Below, one piece after another: positions 1 to 14,900 of a DNA stretch of 64,000 nucleotides (position 1 is the first letter of the stretch; the number at the start of each line of letters is the position of its first letter). This stretch comes from Gavia stellata (taxonomy: Eukaryota; Chordata; Aves; Gaviiformes; Gaviidae), in NCBI RefSeq assembly GCF_030936135.1, contig NC_082598.1:13892687-13956686 (forward strand), given 5' to 3'. The position numbers and the translations under genes were made by a program. The notes under the pieces were generated by a model that saw only the letters and a program-made list of their open reading frames with translations, had not been told where the DNA came from and did no database searches.

Positions 1-72
1 CCCCCCCTTGTAGTCCACAGACCCTGCATGTATGGACTGTATGTGACATCACCCCAATTGCTAGAGGAACTG

Positions 73-104
73 TCTCTAAAATAGCTAAAATCTCTAAAAT
101 AGCT
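73..104. repeat. 18-bp tandem duplication
   Basis: The 14-base string TCTCTAAAATAGCT occurs at 73-86 and again at 91-104, separated by AAAA, so the period is 18 bp. It looks like a small replication-slippage duplication with no evident function. Confidence 0.8.
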
Positions 105-3100
105 GTCCATACCAGTAGCTGTTTGTTTTCTGTTTTGTTTTTTTTAAACCTTCTGCAAGTAGTGCACTCTGTTTAAGAGTTAAAATGGACTAAGATGTTC
201 CATATGAACAGATCCAGCTAAAATCTCTGAAAATCTGAGTGCTTTGCCTATTCTGGGAATCTAAAAGAAAGGGTGGAGGTTGGCATCAGTGTTTACTCTC
301 TTACCTTTAAATTTATGTTGCTCTCAAGATAGGGTGCTACCTGACATGATGGAATAATGTGTGAGAAACAGAATATTCACCAAAGATTCTATGTATTTCA
401 GTTTGTAATTAAAAAAACCCAACCAAACAAACAAACTTGGATACTTTCCTAACTATTTGGGAAGTGTTGACAGATTTGCAAGTCATTGCTGTGTAAACAG
501 AAATAAACTGTCCATTTTTATAAGACTGAACTTTTGTCTAGAGAGCCATTATATAATAAAGCACATAAATGAATCAACTTTCTTTATTTAGCATGTACTG
601 CCATAACAGGATATGAATATGTTGGTGACTTTATTACATTGAGTGAAATTAGTAATTTATTAAACATCAGCTCATCTGTCAAATTATTTCTATAATAGTT
701 TTGGTTCTTTGAGGAGTTTTTGGCATGCATGGTATATTTTGAGTTCTGAATGAATTTGAACAAGTGTGGTTTATGTTCTGTTTTTTGCAGATTAACAGAT
801 TCATTTCCACAGCATCAGCTTCCCCTCTTTATTCTTCCCCCCCCACCACCATTAGGAGTAGATTTAGCTTAGCAATTACTGGAAAAGAGAAATTAAGTAT
901 CCAATTATTTTAAGTTATTTTTGTATTGCCATATCTTTTAAGAAGCTATAGGAAGGTTACTGAAGGATTATTGGGTTGTAGGTTTCCAGTGGTTGCTGGT
1001 AATTTGTTGTGAATAGCACTCTAACAATTTCGAATGGCTGGTATAATGAAATGTTTCAAGTTTGCCGTAGTTTCTGCAAGACTTATTGCCAATTAGTCTT
1101 CTTTTTTAATCTCACTGGTATGCTATGCCACTGAAACATCCCCTTTAAAAAATATATATTGTTACATTGCTATACTGTTTTTATGATACATGCTATTGCT
1201 GCAACTTGAAACTGCAGGCTCTAGATCTATGTTCATCCTTCTCTCAAAACTTTTGTAAACATGTTCTCTTTATATAGGGAGGTCACCTGGCCAATATCAT
1301 TATTAAGATACTTCTTTTTATTTCCAAAATTACTAGAGAATTTAAATACAACTGTGAATGGCACGTTTTCTAGAGTCTAAGAACTTCTCTTTTAAATGAG
1401 TTGGTATTGTGGAATGAATACATCTGCTAAAACTTAAATACATTTTTAAATATAGAAGACTTACCTGGATAACTTTTGCATTTGAAGTTGTGTGTTTGTT
1501 ATACTGTGGGCATTTAGGAAGAACTTTGTCCTAACTCTGTTTTGTTGTCTTCTCGCTGGCCTGATTGCTGTCTTTACTTGTCTTTGACAAGTAAATTCTT
1601 GCTTTCTCTTAGATGTTTCTGCATTTACATGGTGGCAAAACCTTCTCTTTTCCTTTTATTCAAATGTATTCAGATTGCTTCCTGAAGGCCACAAGAAAGC
1701 AACAAAATGTTGTTTTATGTGGAATAATGATATTGGAATATTTATGAACAGGTCAACTCAAAAAGGATGATGAAGATAGGGTAAAGTCAGACAAATCTGA
1801 TGTCATAAAAAATAGAGGCTCTTGGCCTCCCTCTCTCCCTATGGAGGCTTGTTACTATATAAATAAATTGAATTCCTCTTTTCCAACCTTCTGTGCTACT
1901 TAAAGATCCTGACTAAGCTGTTTCAGCACTTTGATCTCCTGCCACGATCTGGCCCTAGCTGTACTTTCATCCTCTTCAGAAGTATTCTCTCACAGCAGAG
2001 AATTTGGCCCTAAGGAAATGAGTATGCAGATTTTTTTTTCCATTAAATAGTGCCTAGATGGCTGTCTTTATTGAACGAATAAGCTGGTAAACTATTCCCC
2101 GAGGATTCAGTTTTTAAGCCACTAACAACAGAATCGACTCTGTAACCTTTAACAAGCCACTAGAAATGAGTGCAATACCTCCCAGCAAAGGAAATAATTT
2201 AAGAGTTACGTTTTTGGGACTGGTACCATTGGATGCAAGCCTGACATACTTTATGTCAGCTTTTTGTGAAGACTTGAACCATGTACGTGGTAATAGATAT
2301 ATCCGTCATGTTTCAGTGCTGTTCAGATGTAGTATCTTGCCTGGCTTCCAGCTCTCTTGTCCAAAATGCCAGGGACTTTGACTGGGTCTGCATCGTGTCT
2401 GACAGCCCTCTGCTTTGGAGATCCCGGTACAGCCATGTCTGCACTAGACATTGTTGGAATTTGTTTGTCTTGTCTGAATCACTGTTACTCAATCACTGAC
2501 TTACGCTATAACACAAATGGCATACCATGAGAAGATTTATTATTTAGGAGACTTTACTCTCTTTTCCATACTCCACAGCGTAAATAAAGGTGCTGTCATA
2601 GGTGTTTAGAGACTCTAGGAAAACTGGGGTAGATGGTACTCATTAAGGAACTTGACTTTCTTTTAGTCATTAAGCTTTCAGAGTGCTATTTTCCATAAAG
2701 ATATCTCCATAAAGACAATCTTATTTCTGTAAATAGATTTTTCTGTGCATGTGAAATATCAATCCAAACTAACATGTAGTGCATATCAACAAAAATTTAA
2801 ATGCTTCTGTTTTTTCCGCTTGTGATCAAAATATGTTGAAATAGTATCAAGAAGTATGAAGTGAAACAATATCAAGGCATTGTGCATCTCTTTTGACTAT
2901 TTTTTTTTTTCAGAGAGGAAATTGTCATCATACCTTCACTGTACAGGAGAGTTAGACAAAGACAAAAGAATAGAATTCAGGTTTTCTGAAATTCAGTCTT
3001 GTCCTCTTTTCAACAGGACACATGAGAACTTCCTTCTGTTGGTATATTTTTGGTATTTATAAAGATCCATGGCAATGGCCAGTCTGTATGTGACAATTTA

Positions 3101-3454
3101 TAGGTGGCCACCGTGACAGTTTAAGCCTGTAGCTCACAAACAAATAACTGGTGTTGAAATGGAATACAAATTTTGTGTTAGCTATTCTAACAGTCTGGAT
3201 TGACCTGATCTAATTGTCAAGTAGCTTAGCAGCTTTCATCCTGCTTTCATTGAGGACTATATAGCAAAGAAGACCATGAATTAGACTCTGCATATGTGTT
3301 CTGAAGAAGAAGATGCCACACTTGTAATTTTGCATGATATCTCATTCCACTGCATTTTGTTACTCTGTGTAAATATTTTTTTTATTGCATTTCTACCATC
3401 AAAGCTGTTAATCAAATCTGATTTGGATTAAATCTCTTTTCTTTTGTTTAACAG

Positions 3455-3649
3455 ATGATGTCACTAATATTGCTCAGAAATCTCTCCTTGCTAATGAAAA
3501 AGAGAACGTGCCAACAGGAGTAAGAGTTGTGGTGTGGAAAGTCCCAGTACAAACATACCTAGTGACTTAGCTACTGGTGCTGCTCAGGCTTCACCTCTTT
3601 AAGTTAAAATCGAACACAACTGCGTCAGAAACCTGTGGACAAGAGAAAG
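3455..3649 (+). other. Coding-like patch between splice-like sites, unidentified
   Basis: A strong pyrimidine-rich acceptor ends at 3454 and a donor-like AAG|GTACTG follows 3649, bounding 195 nt. Reading from 3457 gives protein-like sequence (NIAQKSLLANEKENVPTG and onward) that stays open to a stop at about 3568. Other plausible stretches continue in shifted frames (SPSTNIPSDLATGAAQASPL from about 3540). An intact exon would not need frame shifts, so this may be a degenerate exon or retropseudogene fragment, a non-coding 5' UTR exon, or chance. I do not recognise the protein. Confidence 0.2.
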
Positions 3650-3954
3650 GTACTGTGTGTTGCCAGCATGTTGGTTGGGTAGGAAGACAATAGATCTACA
3701 ATACAGATACGATGTTATCAATTTATTAAAGACAATATCATTTGGAGCTTCAAGTTTGAATTTTTTTTTGTACTGAGGTAGACTTTAAACCCAACCAGAT
3801 TTTGCAGGCAGTAAAATAAACCAGATCTGTACTTTTTGTCTTTGGTTTAATATGGTTCTCTTTACACAGAGACTTTCTGTGTTCAGTGAGTAAGTTTCTT
3901 GATGATATGAACATTTTCTTCATGATTTTTCTTTATTAATTTTGTAAGGCATTT

Positions 3955-3981
3955 CCACACCACACCACACCACACCACACC
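3955..3981. repeat. (CACAC)n pentanucleotide microsatellite
   Basis: About five copies of a 5-bp CACAC/ACACC unit run into a short C tract ending near 3986. This is a simple sequence repeat, likely length-variable between individuals. Confidence 0.9.
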
Positions 3982-6900
3982 CCCCCATGGCTTCTAAAAT
4001 GTGCAGTACAGAATGTTCCTCAGTGTCTTACGTTTATCATATGCTTGCTAACTTGACCACTGTCTTACTTCGGCTATACTTGTCACCATTAATAAAGAAG
4101 AAAGGCTTTAATTGCTTTGGTCTCAGTTGGATGCTAAGCTTCTTTGACAGACTTTCCCAACCTTCTGTTGACTTTGTGTTCATAGTATGCACAAGTCTGG
4201 GTATTCAGAAGGCAGCTATATATGCTATGCATAAAAACCCACCACAATATTTTGGTTGCTTCAAGGGACCATCTACTATATGGGGAAAAGTAGCAGTTTC
4301 CTCCCATTGGAGAAGTATGGTAAGGATGACAGTTTAACACAATGCCTAATTCCTGGCTTTTTTATCTTGTAGTAGTCCTGCAGTGGAACTGCAGTGATGA
4401 TGCAGTTACTAGGATTAGAAATATTAGGAGAACTGGGCAACCCCCACTCTGTGTAACTGTCCTTACTGCAGCAAAATGCCATTGGCCCCTAGAAATGATA
4501 TTTTTATCTAGAAAGATGTTGTGAATATAATCGAGGTTTTTCAGAAAACTGTAATGCAGAAAGAAAAGGAAAGCAGCAGTAACCCAGGAAATATCCTTTC
4601 CCAGTGGATATTTTGCAGTTCACATACTGAGATTGTTGCCTCTTTACTGCTCGTGAACCTTGCCGTTATATTGGGTATAGTGCATAACGAACACTTACTT
4701 ACTTTCTGAGTGGAAGGGTAAAGTATGACCCAAAGTAAGACAAGTGCTATAGGAAATGACAGCTGTAGAGTGTATGATCATTACAGAAAAATTCACGAAG
4801 AAGGAAAGAGTAAAGTAAAATATGTAGGGTACAGAACATGCCTAAGGGCCCCTCTGGGTAGTGTTTGCTTCTTCCATGATACTCAAGTACAGCTAATAGT
4901 TCATTAGTGTCTTTGATTTTAATGCTTCAGAGAATTTCATTGTAGTTTAGTCATTATAAAGCAACATATAAAGAGTGAAAAAATATGTCTAAAATAATTT
5001 GGTGTTCATTAATGTGGTTAACTTTTACTATAGAGAATAATTATAGTAACTAAATTTGTTTTGGGGGCAACAGATAAACTAATGTGACCCTAAACTCTCT
5101 CTTCTGTAATTGGGAGGGCAGCTCAACATTTACTTCTGATTGGGTTTAACTCTTTATGGTAAATGCATGAGGAGCTTCAGTCATAGATGTATCTAAAAAA
5201 ATCATCTTCATATCTACTTAATAATAAGAGAAAGCAGATGATGCTGATTTTGAAAAGAATTTAAATGCTGAACTCTAAAACCAGCTGCTGAATATTATAA
5301 CTTGGCTTTTTGCTAAGGTGAATGAGTATTTGATTTTTAAATCTCAAAGGAATGCTATTTAAAGATTTTTTTTTTTATCCCTGTTGTCCTTTAGTCTGTA
5401 CTGTTCCTGTAAATCCAAACAGTTGAACATAGATTAACAAATTGATTTAGACTTAATATTTTATTTAGCTGACTCTGAATAATGAAAATGAAATGCTCAA
5501 AACATGACAGAGTCTTCAACAACTAATGTATTTTGGAAAGAGATTTTGTCAGGTGCAAATTATCTATAAGGAGGCTTCCTGTTACTTGGAACTAGCTTAT
5601 GAAAATCTGAGCAGAGGGATTTCATCCTCTGGATTGCTTATGCACATTTGCCCAATGCTACAGGAAAATACCCTCCTATCTGGTTCCTATTTGTCTTATT
5701 TGATTAGTCATATTTCTTGCATATCAATGTCTTATTTATTTGGCTAGACTGTTTCTGATATCTCCAAATGATCTCCTCAGAATGGCAGTGTAAACACAAA
5801 CATTCATGCAGGAATGGTGCTGTTACATCGTGCAGCTATGTGCAGGCCCTTTGCTTTAGGGAAGGACTGGCTGCTTCTCTGAAAAATTAGGATTGCTGCA
5901 ATGTGTTGGGTATAGGGCTAGGCACATTTTTTTAAAATGGCTGTTTCTTTGTTTTGCTGACTGATCATGAAATCTGCCCAAATTGATATCTTTCCCTCTC
6001 TTTAAATTGATTGAAATTAATTTTAGATAAACTTTGGTTTTACTCTCATTTCCATTTGTTTTAATATCCTTTGAACAATCCATCTGTGCTGACTAATAGT
6101 CTATACAAATATTACTTATGTTCCCTGCCATGTGATTACAGATCCATTACTCTTCAAACACAGAAACGAAGTACTACCACAGGCTTGTGTCTGAATAGTT
6201 TCTCTTACTTGCAAATTTAACAAGGTAGTACATTTGGGTAGCTGATAGCTGTACAGCTGCTGGCAGAATTCCCACACACGTTTTACCATTAGATAAGTCT
6301 GTGGCTGGTAATGGTCGTGTTGAGATAAGATAGGTAATGTTTCACTTAGTCATCTAAAAATACTTGTCTATGATGTGTTGAATGTTTGCAAGAGGTGTTA
6401 AAAAGAAAACTAAACAAACTTTTCTGACACCTTGGAAAGGTCTTTCATATATTAAGCTGTCTGATATAAAGCACAGCAGATCTTCAGGCTATTATGAAGA
6501 TCCTTGTCTATTCATAAATGAGTATGAATGGAAAAAGAAGGTATGAACTATGAGAAACCTGTAGCCTATATGGTATGCCTTCAATAAATAGTAGTGAGAG
6601 ATCATGAAGTTGACAATTCTTTAGAATACTGTCCTTGTAATACCTGGTGCTTTGTCATGGTAAATAGGCCCTCTTATGGTTATGGTTGTCTTTCTAGCTT
6701 TTTGTTTGTTTTTCTTAGCTCTTCCATTCAATTAATTTCTAACTTCAATAGCTCTGAATGATGTGTTATGAATATTAATTAGCTTTGATAATGTTTGATT
6801 ATGGCAATATATCTGGAGAGGGAAGGAAGGCATGTTTTATGCATAGCATTGTGTAAGTGTTGATTTCCAGGAGAATAGTTTTGAAGGACACTAAATATCT

Positions 6901-9900
6901 CACCACCTGAAACCTACCCTTTCTGAAGGAAACCCATCCTGTGCACATACACACATACTGTATTTATATGCATTTATGTTAAGTATATTATGAAGATCTT
7001 TGTATTACAAGTAGTCTTAAGCAAAACCGTATTTTAAAATGTGCCTTTATGTGTTTCCATATTATAATCAGCTTGGGCAATAACAATCGATTTCAGATTG
7101 TTACTCAGTAGCTCAATACTGCAGTTCTGCAATCAAATACTGTAGAGTGGCATAATGTATTATTTTGAGGAAATGGCTTTCTATCAGGCTTTTGGTTAAT
7201 TCATGGAGACCTTTCTGCACCTTTTCTGCCTTGTGTGATCTTTTTGCACATCCTATATTTTACATAAAATTTTGAGTAGTGTGCCTGACAAATGTTACAT
7301 ACTGAAGCACTCCCATCTCCCAGCTGAGTTCACTTTTTATTTAGTATGTTCTGTGTTTGTGTCAAAAACTTAACCTTAACACAAACCAGAAAGTCTACAT
7401 CAAGTGTGTTTGAAAAGTGACTTCAGAGATGAACATATTTGGTAGAATCACATTTATTAACATTTCCTATTCAAAACTGTACTGGTAGCTCTTGTGTGTG
7501 TTGGTTATAGCAGAAAACAGAAATCGGGAAAGCAAAATATGGAAAAGAGTGAATGTCTCATAGGACCATACATGTGCGTATAGAAACTGAATTGAGTAAA
7601 ACAGAGCATCAGCCCAGCAATGCTAGTTAGCAAATACAACCCACCACAATGAAGAAAAAAGCCCTTTCCAATGAATACACTCTTTTGGGTCTGGATGGAG
7701 CTGAGTAGCATAAACGTACTTCACGACTGAAGAATTGACCAACAGAGTCCTGATATGTGTTGAAAAATTGCTTGCTCATCAAAGATGTTAATTTGAAGAT
7801 ACAGTATTAGCATAGGGTACTAGATGGTGTCATTTTCAGGTATTTTCCTAAGTTCTGTTTTATTCACTTTCTGTAAGTATTTTGAACTTGAAGAAATACA
7901 TTTTGTCAGCTATGAAGTCTGAAACTTACTTCACTGATTGAATCTCTGTGTTTCTCTTTACCTGAATTATTTTTAGATGTTCAGCCGCTGTTTAGAGATT
8001 ATATCCAATCTAACAAACAGATGTATTGAGCATTTATTGTCTGGAAAAGACACCATCTTATCAAACCCAGAAGTTTTACTGGCTATTGAAAATTTATCAC
8101 ATGTTTATCATTACAGTGCCCTGCCCTGGGGACAGTACTGGTTCATGACCGAGGAAGAATTCTCCCTATTTACACTTTAGGAAAGGGGGATAAGAGAAGC
8201 TGACAGTTCAAGTTTGTTAAAGAGTGTGGCAGACTAGTATGTCTGAGGGGGATTCCTGTGCAGACAGAATGATGGGTTTTGTAGGTGTGCTCTGAAGTCA
8301 GGACAATCAGGGATGCAAATCTGTATTTAGTCCTGAAGATGACCAAGATGGACAACATTAAGGGGTGGAGGGGATCAGAATTAATTAAATCGCTTGAATA
8401 GGAGAGAAGTTGAAATTTGATTAGTTGGCAGCCCCTGAACACAGTGCTGTGCAGGCTTGATAAGACTTTTCGCCACACCCTTGCTAGCCTGTGCACAACT
8501 TCTTGCTGTTAAAACCAAAGTAAAAGTTTTGGGAAAAGAAATAAATTCTGGTTGACTTACGTGAAATCTATTTTAAAATAAAGAAATGCAAAGGGGAACC
8601 AGGTGAGGGAATATACTGACAAGTAAATGACAAGTGTCCAATCTGTAGCAAAGGTGTTTCTATTGCTTCATTGAGGAGCTTGCATTTCTTTCTTGAGGTA
8701 ATACTTTTTTGCCTTCTGGTTGTTTCAGACAAAAGGTAGAAAGGGATGCAAAAGAATTACAGTATTTTACTGTTCTTCTGAGACTTATCCTGGTATTGTT
8801 TTGCCTTTGGGATCAGTTGCACTTTGCCTGTTGAAAAGTGGCAGTTCAATAGTTCTATGCTTTTCAGGAAACTGCGGAAAACTGACTTCCCGTCTTTCTC
8901 AAGTAAAGAACTTGTGTTAAACTGCTTGAAGAGTGCGGTTGTAACAATTTCCTGCACAAGCATAATTTTATATTTCCCCTGACTTGCATTTAGTGATCTA
9001 CATATGAATGAATTTTTAAAGTTACTGAAAGTCAATGAAAGAGGGGGAGCAGGGAAAGGGGGTTATATTGCTGGTAGAGGGCAGTTTCCAGGTGTGATGG
9101 ATGTTATTACAACTCAAGAAAAAAAGAGAAATTTTGGTAGTAGAAAGGAGGTGGAGAGTAGTTGGGCATATCAATTAACTTCCAACTATCCATAAAAGTT
9201 TGAAAAGTGCATCCTCTAGCCAGGACAGTGAAGGGAAACCCATTACCTAGCTATTTACTGGTGAAGACCTGCATATCTCAAAGATAACATGTAGTAATTT
9301 TGTCTTTAATCCCTTACAATGTTTGGGAAGTGTTAGTGAAGATCTTTATGATTTGATGTTTCCAGATTTTTACTGCTAAAAAAATAATAATATATGTTTG
9401 TAGCATAACCATTTGAATTGATATTCCCTGGGGGGCAAAGAACATGATCACACTTAAGAGCTCCTGGTTTTCATGTTGTTCACTGAAGCAGGCAGTATTT
9501 CAGCATTTTCTCTCTCCCTTACAAGGGCAGTGTATGCAGGTAACAAATAAGTCTTGATTTGTGTGTAACTTTCAGCTTTCATCTCACCCTTATTTTTTCT
9601 TCTTCCTTTTCTGATAATGCACTTCTCTTTCCTTTCCTTTCTTCTGCCTGTGAGAACTGGTAGTTGTGAGGAATGGGCTGGAACAGACTCCTCAGGGTGC
9701 TGGGGAGTAACAGACAAACAGCAGATATGACTCTTATTTAGGCTAGTGATGAGAAGTGGGCTACATCTTCGAGAAGATTAGGTCTCTTCCTTTATGAGAG
9801 CCTTCTTAAGCAGGTTCCATTCTGGTAGTCTGTTTCCCAGGATATATTCAACTGCCCCTCCCTTCCCCTCTCCCCCTACTTTGGAAACAGCTAGTTAAAG

Positions 9901-11825
9901 TTTAGCTGATATAGCTTTGCTGTTTAAGAGGTGAAAAATTGCGGTGTTACTGCCACAGCTGTGCTAACCTTAACTTCAAAGCATAATCTTGTCCAGAGAT
10001 TCAGCTAAAGTTCAGGGAGATGATGTGTGTTGTGGAAAGAATAGTTCTTTTGGCAATACCTATTTTCATATTTGTCCCCGGAATTTTCATTAAGACTAAA
10101 TGTGCCTGTAGAGTCACTGCCAGCACTGTAACTTTTGAGGCTTCCTTCTGACACCTCTTTTAGGGGATGAGGTGGGGAGATGGACAGAACTGAATACTAA
10201 GATCAATTCATAGCAGAAATTATATGAATATATTTTTACACAACTTGATGCAAAGTTAGGATTGCTACTGTATCCTATTTACATGATAATGCAACTTGAA
10301 TAAAGATTTTTGACCCTGGTCAAAGATGATTTACAGAACCATTTAGACCTTGCAGGGAATGGCCTTCTTTGCAGACACCATGGGAAGAAGGAGGTTGTGT
10401 TCATAAGGAATGAAGCATAAACATCTTTCATTCAACCACAGGGACTCCTGTAAGCTTTAGGTGACACGTCTTGGCCTCTACTTTACGTAAAACTCTACTG
10501 TCTTCATGGTCTGCTCCCTGAAACAGCATACTGAAATGAAAACTTGATTTCCCAATGAAGGAAAAAGGTTACAGAGGTAAAAGGGATAAGGATGTTTTCC
10601 TCAGAGTGAACAATAAATCACTTTTTAATTCCCCTAAATGACAAGAACAGCTTGACTTTGACAGCATTCAGCAGTTTGAGATACACTGCTAGCAGTGCTG
10701 TGCCTCCTGTAAGTTGGATACCCCCATAAGTTGGATGCATGACTTGCTTACTAGAAAGCTCAAAATTGCATGTACGAGTAATCTCTATTCTGTGTCTAAC
10801 CATTCTTTCAAATTTAGGAAGCTTTATTTCCATATATATATTTGTGTGCATTGATTAATTTCTGAACTTCAAAATACTTCAGAACAGTCTAATCTGGGCA
10901 GCAGTCAGTCTCATAGTCTACAGTGGCTTGTCACAGAGTAATTCTGGACTTTTGCATTTATATCTAATTGCATGTTTCTCTTTATAAGCTGAATTATGAC
11001 TGAATTTGTCTTTGTTTTTTAACATTCCGAGGTATGCTATCCTTAAAATTATGATTTTGATACATGTATCTGGATAAAAGTATTTTCTGCAAGTCTTCAT
11101 GGTCACCACATTCAACTTGAAGCATCTTCAGAAAGCACATTCATACTTCTGGTGACCAACTTGCCAACAACCTTTCCAACAAGCCTGGCACAGTTTGAAT
11201 GAAATTTGCTGGCAGTTACCAGAAGGATATTTTATTGGCAGTCTTCTCACGGTCGTGAAGTGTTCTCAGTTTGTGGATATTGGAGCATGGTTACACAAAG
11301 AAAGTGTTTAGTTCGTGAAGTTTTTCCTCTGTGCTTTTCTTGTGCTTTGTCATGCTTGTCTGTCCTGTTTAAGCTGAGAAAGAAATGAAAATTTGTCTGC
11401 AGGCTCTTGCTATGTTTGTATCTAGCTGTGCATTTTACCGGCTGTAGTTTTAAGGTGCTGCACTCCTCCCTTTCGGAATTTAGAGAGCTGAGAGAGGGAA
11501 GAAGCTATTGTCTGGCTGAAATAGTCAGTTTAAATATTTTATCCCAGGTGATGCAGTTGCATCAGCCAGTCACCAGAGTGACTTAAACCCTCTTCACTCC
11601 AAAGAACATTCACTCAAATATCAATACTTGAAATGTCAGCTTTAGCTGGCTGATTATCAGAGCACTGTTTTGAGAAAGTTATCCGATCTTGCGAGGGAAT
11701 TGCAGTTTTGTGGGACACTAACTTTGATGATTCCTGCCAACTAACAATTGTAAACTCTTGCTAGGTTCTCATAAGCTTCATTTCTTATAACCCCTATTCA
11801 GTCTCTCATATTTTAATATTGTCCT

Positions 11826-11975
11826 CAGAATATCTTTCTGAGGTAGGCAAGTGTAATACCTGTTTTACTGAGAGATTAAATAATTTGTTCAACATCATAC
11901 AAGGAATCTGTGACAGAACTGTAGATGGAACCAAAATCCATCAAGCCTTAGCCCATGTGTTGTCCATAAAATAAT
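11826..11975 (-). repeat. MIR-like ancient SINE remnant (antisense)
   Basis: The order of motifs (CCTGTTTTACTGAGAGATTAA, then TTGTTCAACATCATACA, then GAATCTGTGACAGAACTG) follows the reverse complement of the tRNA-derived MIR/CORE-SINE consensus as I remember it: the 'cccattttacagatgagg...ggttaagtgacttgcc...aaggtcacacag...agagctgg' string. It is highly diverged, as expected for an element older than the bird radiation. Boundaries are approximate. Confidence 0.5.
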
Positions 11976-14900
11976 CTTTATTATTATTATCCAGTTAGAT
12001 TTGAAATTAGATTTGAATATGGGCTGTCTTACTTCAAGAACATTGAAGCTGAGCAAGGAGTCCTTGATAAAGCCATCAAATGTAAGTTTGAGGTTCTAAA
12101 TTCCTGAGAGCAGGTAGATACTTTTTGGGGATTCTGTGACTTTTCAAAATTTAAGCACCAACACTGCCAGCTCCATAGTGTATATATTTATTTTGGTCTC
12201 AAGAACCAAGGAACTTGGCTTTAAAAGTGGAGCATGATGGCATCTTTGGAAAAAATAAAGCATGTTCTTTTATCCGTCTTCCTGTATTACTGGAATAGGC
12301 CAACATCTACATTTTGGCTAAGAATCCTGATTTTAATGTGAAGATTTGTTGAAGTTGAGCTGCCCCTTGGTAGGTGAAGAAGTTTTGTTATTAACCTGCT
12401 CAGTGTTATAACTTTCTTTGTTGCGCTGACTGATATGCTCGTGCTGCTCTGCACATAGCTGTGCAATTCTTCTATGATGGAGCAGTAAGGTGGGAATGTG
12501 GGCTGGCTGGCACAATACGAGGTAGCTTGCAGGTTTAGAAAAGGTGATTAATTGCAAACAATAATTATTGAGATCAGAGACAGTCGAATCAAATCATGCC
12601 ACCTCTGTTTACTTCATCGTTCAGCTGGTAACTAGATCACATCCAGATATGCCTCTTCTCCTCCTTACACCTACTTGACCTCTCAAATCTATCCTAACGA
12701 TACACAAAATCATAAAGTAAATATTCAACATGCAGTAAAGTGTTAAACTACCTCATTTTTTCTCCCACTGAGTTTCCACCTCTCTCTTGAGTCATCAAAT
12801 TGGGAATCTGAACCTCTCTCCCCAAGCCCATAAATTGTCTTGCACATTTTCTACGCAGCTGTCATCCCTGAATTTTTCATTTTTCCAGTTTCAGGTTTTA
12901 ACTATTCCAGCCCTTTACAATAAAAATAACAATAATGGTTTAAAAAAAAATCCAGAGGAACCTCCCTGCAAAAATCAGGTAAATAACAACAAAAGCAGTC
13001 CAGTATAATCCAAAAGCCTAATTTGGCAGGATGATTAATCTGTGGGGTGTCAAGTGACAGTGAATAAAGGTATTAGAATCTGTCCCTGTATTTGCCATTT
13101 ATCTAGCCCTAACTGGGAAATGCTACCACTTGCCCTTTCTTCCTCTGCCTGCTTTTGCTCTAAAATACTATGCTTTAAAGGGAGTGCTGCTCCTCAGTGA
13201 AAGCCCAGGGATCTCCCTTCATCACACCCAGGGTACACGATCAGAAGGGTGGGAGGCTGGACATGGGTTGCGCTGGACAGCAGGCATCTCCTCAAGTCTC
13301 CTGTGTGTGCTCAAAAGAAAGGAACTGGCACAGAGATCAGAGGAACAGCCCTGCCTAGAGCTGCCTCTCTGGGCTTGCAGTTAACCGGGCACCCTGAGGG
13401 GCTCTAACTGTGTAACAGGGCTGGGTTTGGAAGGTTGTGGACGGAGGGGTTTGTTTTATCATTTTTAGTTGCATTTGAACTTTGCCTTTTTGTGCTACTG
13501 TCTTTTTTAATTTTATATGTGTTGCAGGACTGCTGTTTGTAGCATTTTGTCTTTTAATAGGGTTAGTAGGGTGATTTTAATGATTAAGCCTCAAAACAGT
13601 GTTACAAGTGAAATCGGGTAAACCTTAGTAAAGAATGATCATTCATTGAGGCCAATGAATATTTTTTTTATGTACTTTAAAGGGCTGGGACCAAGCTCAT
13701 AACTTTTTGAGAAGGGATTCAGGTCAAGCTTTTAGTAACTCCTAGTGTATTAAAGTGTTGTGTAGTGCAGAAAGGGAATTGCAGAGTGCATCTGCGTAGT
13801 GTTGATGAAGGGGCCAGCAGAGCCGGGGGGAGGTAGGTGGTGAGCTGGGGAGAGGTATGTGGCAGCAGCAGTTTGGAGGAGATCTGGTTCACTTCCTCGC
13901 CTAGGGGGGCTGTATTCCAGCCAGTGCTTTCCACCACTTTTCTGCATGAAGACTGTGTAATACTGTATTGTAAGTACTGCTCACTGGGTACTACACAGAT
14001 GTCTCCAAACAAGCTGTGATGTTGTGCAAACATTCGTTGTAGTATTTGCCTCTGCTTTTTGTTCCCATCCCGTTATGCAGATTTGTTATTTTTTGATTGT
14101 TTTCTGCTGTTCCAGTAGCTTTGACCTGAGCAGCTGTAGCGGTTTGAGGAGATTATCAATTTCAGGATATCAGATAGGGGTCTCATATCTGAGTTTGGCA
14201 TTTTTGCATCTAAAAGGTTGCATTTCTGTTGCTTGGCAGTGGATTGGCAGTTGTCTGTAGTCACAGTAAATAGTCCTTTCAAACTTATGTTTTTGAACTG
14301 GTCCTTCAGTTGCCCTCAAAAATAATCTGTAAAATCAGAGACCTGTTGTTCCTTTAAATCCTTTTCCATCACGTAACTAATCTGTGGTTCATATTCTAAA
14401 TAACTTGCAAGGATTACTGAAGATACTGTCCCTTTTGTAAATAGCTTTAATGCAGATTTTCAAAAAATTGTGTATATAATGAGTTCAAATTAGTCTTGGT
14501 GACTAAATGTATATGTGATTCCTTCCCTTCCCCCTGCCTTGTCCTTTTCAGCTCAAACATTCCCTTTTACTTGTGATAATTTCTTGTAAATTAAGAGCCA
14601 TTTTTTTTTTCAGATGGGCTGCTTATGTCCTTTGACTAGAATGAAGCCATTAATTTACTGGATGCTATCCAATGGCCTTCAGTAGTACCAATCAAAAATA
14701 ATTATTCAGTGTTATATGGTTGTTAGCAGTAGGTACACATATGGTTGAGTGTGTGCATAGAGTTTAAATGAGTTTGATATACTTAAATTTTTTTTTCGTG
14801 GCATGCGGTGACTTGGAAACATATTTTAGTTGGACGTGTTTTAACAGATGCATACATGACACAGGCAACCAATTTGCTAAAAAGAAAATGAATACATTGG

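Noticed and set aside
3955..3986. CACAC array as a telomere-like repeat
   Set aside because: The unit is 5 bp and lacks the TTAGGG/CCCTAA pattern; it is a simple microsatellite.
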